Below are positions 59,317 through 64,000 of a DNA stretch of 64,000 nucleotides, piece after piece (the stretch's first letter is position 1; the number at the start of each line of letters is the position of its first letter). Location: positions 186,001 to 250,000 of the forward strand of contig JH590863.1 of the NCBI GenBank assembly GCA_000242235.1, read 5' to 3'. Origin of the DNA: Stomatobaculum longum (GTDB lineage: Bacteria; Bacillota; Clostridia; Lachnospirales; Lachnospiraceae). The notes beneath the pieces were generated by a model. The model was not told the origin of the DNA, did not search any database, and saw only the letters and a list, made by a program, of their open reading frames with translations. A program made the position numbers and the translations under genes.

Positions 59317-60189
59317 ATGAGACAAAATACAGATGCAGATCGTATACTTACAATAGCTGAACAAGGTTTAGAAGGACATCTTTATGATGCCATAGAAAAG
59401 GAAAAAGTCGTCATTACCTTTTCCGGTAGTGAGGGGGGTTCTTCGACCAGTGATACAATGGCCTATTACTACAGACAAAACGGCATATCTGCCTTAGGAG
59501 TCACGCTGTTTGCAGGAATTGATACGGGAAAGTTTCTGGATAAAGTACCGTTGGAGTATGTTGAAAATGCGATTCGATATCTTAAAGATCAAGGTTATAA
59601 AAAGATTGCAGTGGATGGTATATCCAAAGGATCGGAATACGCCCTGCTTGCGGCATCAATGTTTGAAGACATCAGCTGTGTCATAGCACGTGTCCCTTCT
59701 TATTTTGTCAGTGAGGGCATGATCGGGAAAAAGAGGACATCTGGTGATTCCTGCTGGTCATATCAGAGAAAAAGTTTGAACTATGTTCCCTATAAAATAA
59801 AACAATTCAATGTGATAAAACAGTTTATCGCTCATCGTGAATTTAATATTCTGGATTATAATACAAATAAGGATATTGGATCTGAGGCTATCATTCCCAT
59901 GGAAAGAATCCAAGGTCCTATTCTCCTCATATCAACAGAAGCAGACACAGTGTGGCCTTCCGTTCAACAGGCTGATTATATAAAAGAATATCTGTTAGAC
60001 CATAACTTTCCTTACGAAATAATGAATCTGAAGTACCAATATATCAGTCACTTTGCTATCTCGATGAGAAGAAACGAAGGATTGTTAAAACTTCTCTTCA
60101 AGACAGAACGAAAATACCCGAATGAATGTGCAGCCGACAGAGCAGATATTACTTCTAAAGTGATTGACTTCATTCAAAATCACTGGTAA
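59317..60189 (+). CDS. Alpha/beta hydrolase of the acyl-CoA thioesterase/BAAT C-terminal type
   Basis: A 290-residue protein: VVITFSGSEGGSSTSDTMAY replaces the oxyanion region, VDGISKGSEYALLAASMF carries the likely nucleophile in GISKGSE, and GPILLISTEADTVWPSVQQA carries the catalytic Asp; a His near HFAISM may complete the triad. This matches the BAAT_C family (acyl-CoA thioester hydrolase or bile acid-CoA:amino acid acyltransferase). In the nucleophile motif G-x-S/C-x-G the residue is Ser (thioesterase-like). Substrate unknown. Start ATG 59317 with AAGGAAGT. Confidence 0.8.
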   Translation: MRQNTDADRILTIAEQGLEGHLYDAIEKEKVVITFSGSEGGSSTSDTMAYYYRQNGISALGVTLFAGIDTGKFLDKVPLEYVENAIRYLKDQGYKKIAVDGISKGSEYALLAASMFEDISCVIARVPSYFVSEGMIGKKRTSGDSCWSYQRKSLNYVPYKIKQFNVIKQFIAHREFNILDYNTNKDIGSEAIIPMERIQGPILLISTEADTVWPSVQQADYIKEYLLDHNFPYEIMNLKYQYISHFAISMRRNEGLLKLLFKTERKYPNECAADRADITSKVIDFIQNHW

Positions 60190-60270
60190 AGATAAATCGA
60201 GATTTGCTGAGGAAAAGAAACGGAGGAAGTAAACAAAACACTTTATATCCCTTTATATGGAAAATAAAAG

Positions 60271-60653
60271 GTGAGTCAACAGGGTATTATTTTGAACGAT
60301 CTTTTAGCCGAAAGGATCTGGAAGGAAGAAGCATTTCCGATTCACGGAAAATCCAGGTCGAAATGGCTGGCTTATAACATGACCATAAGGGATCGATTCT
60401 TTGATGATTGGACAGACAGAATGTTGAAGCAGAACAAAGACGCATTGGTAATGCACATTGGATGCGGTCTTGACAGCAGGTATATGAGGATAAAAACCTC
60501 TTATGCGGAATGGGGAAATTGTTTGATTACAGTCGATTCTACGACATAGCCGGGGATACAGGTATGTTAAACGCTGTTGCGAAGATCCACGAGTACAAAG
60601 GCCGACAGGATTTATTCGTCAGACAAAAGCTTTGGCCCATGATCCCGGAATAG
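60271..60653 (+). pseudogene. Leucine-carboxyl-methyltransferase-like (Ppm1) gene, deleted
   Basis: From GTG 60271 the product reads LLAERIWKEEAFPIHGKSRS, KWLAYNMTIRDRFFDDWT and ALVMHIGCGLDSRYMRIKTS, the N-terminal SAM-binding part of an LCM/Ppm1-family methyltransferase. It stops at 60547; another frame continues LFDYSRFYDIAGDTGMLNAV and FVRQKLWPMIPE to 60653. Most of the C-terminal domain is gone, so it is inactive. Confidence 0.6.
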
Positions 60654-60849
60654 GAAGGGCTTATCATAAGAGAAGGGGCGGGCAGGAGCACATTTTATGT
60701 TTGTGCGGACAGTAAATAATTTTCTTCATTCAAAAGTAAGGGGCTTTAGACGTAGAAATAGATACAGGATGGCTGTATCAAACAAGAATAGCATTATCAA
60801 TAAGAGGAACAGGTGTTTAATAAAGTGTTTGTTATAACAAGGGAATCAT

Positions 60850-61695
60850 ATGATGAATGGAAAAAGAAAACCGCTGTCCGCTGTGCTGAAAATTTATCTG
60901 ATCTGCTATACATTCCGCGCAATTGAATGCTTTATACTGCGAACAGATCAAACAATATTTGGCGAGGCCTTTGTACATAAACTGGCCGGGATTTTCATTC
61001 TTTTTGCGGGTATAAAACTCTTTGAGTTCAAAGCCAAGGAAATCGGCTTCGACAAAGATAAAACAATTCAATATATAGCGAAGGGATTGGCTTTTGGAGC
61101 TGTAACGTTCATACTTGCATACTCGGCTGAGGTTTTAATGCTTGCTTTGCAGGGAAAATTTACGGGGCTTGCTTTATATGTAAGTGCTTATGCCGTGGAT
61201 GGAAATATTGGTCATCGAACGGCTCCGGTTTTCTTTGCATTTTGTATGATTGGAAATATCATCAACGTTGTGATGGAAGAGGGTATATTTCGGGGACTGT
61301 TCCCAAGGCTGCTTGAACAGAGATATACCTGCATCATTTCCGCTGTAATAGCATCGAGTTTATTTGGCCTATGGCACATAATGGCACCGATTAGAAATTA
61401 TTGTGACGGTACAATGAGCTTGGAAGGATTGATTGCTAATTCTGTTATGTTGGCTGTTACAACTTGCTTGATTGGCTTCAAATTTGCGATGATAACTAAA
61501 TTGACGGGAAATCTGTATATGGCAATGGGAGATCATTTTTTCAATAATACAATCGTTAATATATTTCACGTTATTTCCATTACAGGTGCAGACGAACTTA
61601 TGGTTTTGAGGATTTCCATCGCCCAATCCATATCATTTATAGCCGTTCTGCTATGGTGTTTTGTTGTGCAACATAAAAAATGCTCCGGCCTATGA
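60850..61695 (+). CDS. CPBP family intramembrane metalloprotease
   Basis: A 281-residue membrane protein with about seven hydrophobic segments. The CPBP (ABI) motifs are present: VVMEEGIFRGLFPRL with the EExxxR pattern near residue 142, SLFGLWHIMAP and GDHFFNN. In Gram-positive bacteria these proteases or homologues act in bacteriocin self-immunity, prenyl processing or signalling. Start is ATG 60850; AAGGGAA lies ahead. Between 60654 and 60849 nothing recognisable is seen. Confidence 0.85.
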   Translation: MMNGKRKPLSAVLKIYLICYTFRAIECFILRTDQTIFGEAFVHKLAGIFILFAGIKLFEFKAKEIGFDKDKTIQYIAKGLAFGAVTFILAYSAEVLMLALQGKFTGLALYVSAYAVDGNIGHRTAPVFFAFCMIGNIINVVMEEGIFRGLFPRLLEQRYTCIISAVIASSLFGLWHIMAPIRNYCDGTMSLEGLIANSVMLAVTTCLIGFKFAMITKLTGNLYMAMGDHFFNNTIVNIFHVISITGADELMVLRISIAQSISFIAVLLWCFVVQHKKCSGL

Positions 61696-62084
61696 ATAAA
61701 ACATGCCAGATAGTTTTTCTGGTTTACAAGAAATAAAGATAACCCCCTTTTTATCGGATTTTCATCATATAGATCAGACATGGTTTGTAGTATCCTTTCT
61801 GAGTGTTGTCTCGCAACCTCACTCTACCAGAGGACTGCAAACCATGTCTTCTTTGTATGTGATCCATATTTTTCACATTTTTACAGTTTATTTTGATTTA
61901 TCCGTTAACGGCAGCAAGATTCCGATTTTGATGTTTTTTCTGCGCCACGGCGAGCTTCCCGCTGTGTTGGCGTGTGACAGCTTCAACGATACCTATAGGC
62001 GCTGATAAGCGCTGACAAAAGTTTGAGCTTTTGTTTGCACACTTCCCCGCACTCATTTGTTAAGCAGTATAAGGAGGTGAAAAA
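61696..62084. other. Intergenic stretch, no gene recognised
   Basis: About 390 bp. A short open frame is present but without ribosome site or recognisable sequence. The last 100 bp before the ECF sigma gene presumably hold its promoter; GCGCTGATAAGCGCTGAC is a direct repeat of GCGCTGA words near 62000 that could be a control site. Confidence 0.3.
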
Positions 62085-62609
62085 GTGGCAGATGAAGTGA
62101 AGTTGTCGGAACTGTCTGCTGACGACATTGAAGAAATGATCCGGGAAAATTATGCGGATATATTCAGGTATTGCTTTTGGCGGACAAAACAGCGATCCGA
62201 TGCGGAAGATTTGACGCAAGAAACTTTTTTGCGTTTTATCAACAGTCTGTCTCATTACTCTGACCGCGGTAAGCCGAAAGCACTGCTCTATACGATTGCC
62301 CGGAATCTATGTATCAACTGGCATAAACGGATGAAGCCGCTGCCCTTGTCAGATGAAACACTGGAGAATATTTCTTTTGTTGAGGCAGACAAAGAAGCTG
62401 AGATTGCGAACAGGATTACCTTACACAAATACATGAATCAGCTGCCGAAGGACCAGCAGGAGATCTTGTTGCTGCGATACTACCTGGAGCTGCAGGTCAA
62501 TGAAATCGCGAAGACTTTGGGAATCAGCCGATTTGCAGTGATGTATCGTTTGAGAGCAGCAATGAAACATTTGCGGCAGGATATTAGGAAAGGAGGTTCC
62601 GGGTTTTGA
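62085..62609 (+). CDS. ECF-type RNA polymerase sigma factor
   Basis: A 174-residue sigma-70 family factor: region 2 in NYADIFRYCFWRTKQRSDAE and DLTQETFLRFI, region 4 in LPKDQQEILLLRYYLELQVN and EIAKTLGISRFAVMYRLRAA. Start GTG 62085 follows AAGGAGGTG. Overlaps the membrane-protein gene, which overlaps nothing else but is followed by an ABC ATPase. A sigma factor heading a transporter operon is a common arrangement for bacteriocin or peptide-antibiotic response systems. Confidence 0.9.
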   Translation: MADEVKLSELSADDIEEMIRENYADIFRYCFWRTKQRSDAEDLTQETFLRFINSLSHYSDRGKPKALLYTIARNLCINWHKRMKPLPLSDETLENISFVEADKEAEIANRITLHKYMNQLPKDQQEILLLRYYLELQVNEIAKTLGISRFAVMYRLRAAMKHLRQDIRKGGSGF

Positions 62610-63373
62610 AAAACGAGCTTGAATCGAGTATCAGAGAATACTATTCCGAGATTTCTCCATCCCCGGACGAACAGAGGATTGAACAGACAATACGGCAGGC
62701 ACGAGCTATTATGCGCAAAGTCGAATACACGGAAGAGAACGCTTCTTTCCTTGATTTCTTCCTGTCGCAGTTTTCGTTTATCAGAAAGCGGGTTTGGCTG
62801 ATCCAGTTTGTGATTTTGCTTTTCTGTGCCTCTCTGCTCACAGGAAAGCGGGAAGCCGCAAGCACAATCGGCGTGATGTCTACGCTTACACCGCTGATTT
62901 TCTTGACTTGGACGCAAGAGCTATCCCGAGCTTTTCTCTATGAAACCGCAGAGGTTGAGTTATCCACTCGTTTCACCTTGCGTCAAGCTGTGATTTCACG
63001 AATTACAATTATAGGACTCTTTGATCTGCTGTCCGTGACTTTGCTTGGTTTTCTGACCGCTCACAGATTTGGATTGGAAATGCCGCATATTTTCATGTTT
63101 TTGTTTGTTCCTTTTCTTTTCACGGCGTTTGGTTGTCTGTTCATACTGAATTATTTTTCGATCAGATCCAATGTATATGGTTGTGCCGGATGGTGTGGAC
63201 TGGTTATGATCGTATTTTTTTATCTTTCAAACTGGGAACCCAAAATCTATGATACAACCCTGATGCTGGCTTGGTATACAGCTTTTGTGCTCGCATTGAT
63301 GTTAACTGTGCTTGCGTGTCATTTGTTGCTTAAAAGATGCGCGCAGGATTTCTGCTTCCGTCACATGGCATGA
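62606..63373 (+). CDS. Six-span membrane protein of an ABC/sigma operon
   Basis: A 255-residue protein. A soluble N-terminal region (ESSIREYYSEISPSPDEQRI, about 1-55) is followed by six hydrophobic segments (about 65-85, 92-110, 135-155, 165-190, 200-215, 225-245). Start is probably TTG 62606, overlapping the sigma-factor stop as TTGA. No motif identifies it; the position suggests an anti-sigma-like or permease-associated role: the soluble N-terminus next to a sigma gene recalls zinc-less anti-sigma proteins. Unproven. Confidence 0.65.
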   Translation: MKNELESSIREYYSEISPSPDEQRIEQTIRQARAIMRKVEYTEENASFLDFFLSQFSFIRKRVWLIQFVILLFCASLLTGKREAASTIGVMSTLTPLIFLTWTQELSRAFLYETAEVELSTRFTLRQAVISRITIIGLFDLLSVTLLGFLTAHRFGLEMPHIFMFLFVPFLFTAFGCLFILNYFSIRSNVYGCAGWCGLVMIVFFYLSNWEPKIYDTTLMLAWYTAFVLALMLTVLACHLLLKRCAQDFCFRHMA

Positions 63374-63386
63374 GAGGAGGGTTCGT

Positions 63387-64000
63387 ATGGAATTGGAATT
63401 GAAGGGTTTGACAAAGAAATATAGAGAAAAAATTGCTGTCAATCACGTCAGTGCGGTTTTTCGCCCCGGTACGTATGGAATGCTCGGTGCAAACGGTGCA
63501 GGGAAAACCACTCTGATGCGAATGATTTGTGATGTTCTGACCCCGAGCTCCGGGGAGATAACAGTAAACGGAAACCGAATCAGCGCCATGGGAGAAAACT
63601 ACCGCGCATTGCTGGGCTATTTGCCCCAGAATTTCGGCTATTATCCCGATTACACCGCAAAAGAATTCATGCATTACATTGCTGCTCTGAAAGGAATTCC
63701 CAAAACTGCGGCAAAAAATCAGACAAGACAACTCCTTGAATTGGTCTCTCTAAAGAGTGTTTCCGATCGGAAAATTAAGACCTTTTCCGGTGGAATGAAA
63801 CAACGTCTGGGGATTGCGCAGGCCATTTTGGGGAATCCCAAAATATTGATACTCGATGAACCGACGGCAGGGCTTGATCCGAAAGAGCGTGCTCGCTTTC
63901 GGAATCTGATTGCCGATTTTGCAAAGGATAAAATCGTAATTTTATCAACACATATTGTTTTGGATGTGGAGTACATTGCCGATCATATCCTTCTGATGAA
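63387..64000 (+). CDS. ABC transporter ATP-binding protein (3' end outside window)
   Basis: About 204 residues present of a typical 230-300. Walker A GANGAGKTTLM at about residue 37, Q-loop LPQNFGYYPDYTAKEF, signature FSGGMKQRLGIAQ, Walker B ILILDEPTAGLDP and H-loop STHIVLDVEYIADHI are all intact. It is of the drug/peptide-export (BcrA/CcmA-like) class. Start ATG 63387 with GAGAGGAGGG. Together with the two genes before it, it likely forms an exporter regulated by its own sigma factor; the permease is expected just beyond the window. Confidence 0.92.
   Translation, partial: MELELKGLTKKYREKIAVNHVSAVFRPGTYGMLGANGAGKTTLMRMICDVLTPSSGEITVNGNRISAMGENYRALLGYLPQNFGYYPDYTAKEFMHYIAALKGIPKTAAKNQTRQLLELVSLKSVSDRKIKTFSGGMKQRLGIAQAILGNPKILILDEPTAGLDPKERARFRNLIADFAKDKIVILSTHIVLDVEYIADHILLM

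Noticed and set aside
1-64000. tRNA, rRNA or CRISPR loci
   Set aside because: No cloverleaf-like T-loop sequences in intergenic DNA, no rRNA-like sequence and no repeat-spacer pattern were found by eye; a dedicated scan could still detect something missed.

Overview
This window looks like a chromosomal segment of a GC-rich member of the Clostridia, most likely Lachnospiraceae-like. The evidence is Gram-positive type housekeeping genes (GdpP, MecA, YhaM, MutS2, two Gram-positive type signal peptidases, a RibU-like ECF component), dense Shine-Dalgarno sequences, frequent 4-bp ATGA overlaps, and gut or oral Firmicutes cell-wall-binding repeat proteins. No tRNA, rRNA or CRISPR array was seen.

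Bases 1-36305 are a compact, GC-rich core. In order: the end of chorismate synthase; a DUF4143 ATPase; a macrodomain protein; a decayed VWA gene; tandem lepB genes; a GlgB-family protein coupled to malQ; PBP1A; ybaK; the gdpP-rplI-dnaB operon; a ferredoxin; mecA; a candidate structured small RNA; a GH18/RibU/Sua5/dCMP-deaminase/Lrp/aminotransferase run; two secreted cell-wall-binding proteins; a two-component system; mutS2; an HtrA-like protein; yhaM; and rlmD. Two enzyme-family proteins here have lost catalytic residues: the GlgB homologue (all three GH13 carboxylates) and the HtrA homologue (His and Asp of the triad).

Bases 36306 to about 55790 are a lower-GC mosaic of integrated and decaying mobile DNA beginning exactly at the 3' end of rlmD. 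Three versions of the rlmD 3' target sequence are present: the real gene end (36261), one fused to a truncated CHC2 zinc-finger gene and followed by an RlmD-like C-terminal extension (49668), and one that forms the end of a large serine recombinase remnant (55656). This indicates repeated site-specific integration into rlmD-type targets. Cargo includes type I restriction-modification remnants, a yjdF riboswitch with its yjdF gene, a likely RiPP cluster (HxlR regulator, ACGX-repeat peptide, radical SAM/SPASM enzyme, flavin and Fe-S/nitroreductase proteins, DUF1848), an orphan macrodomain-type sirtuin, a PIN toxin/antitoxin pair, and a WYL regulator operon.

Two diverged copies of an intergenic element with several compensated hairpins (about 46810-47175 and 54120-54372) each lie just beyond a sigma-factor 3' end. 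They are the strongest unexplained structure in the window.

Bases 55900-64000 continue as accessory DNA: GrpB, GNAT, Fic with a six-copy KPDI repeat, transposase and recombinase scraps, an acyltransferase/hydrolase, a CPBP protease, and finally an ECF sigma / membrane protein / ABC ATPase operon running off the end. Calls are from reading translations and motifs only; no database search was run.
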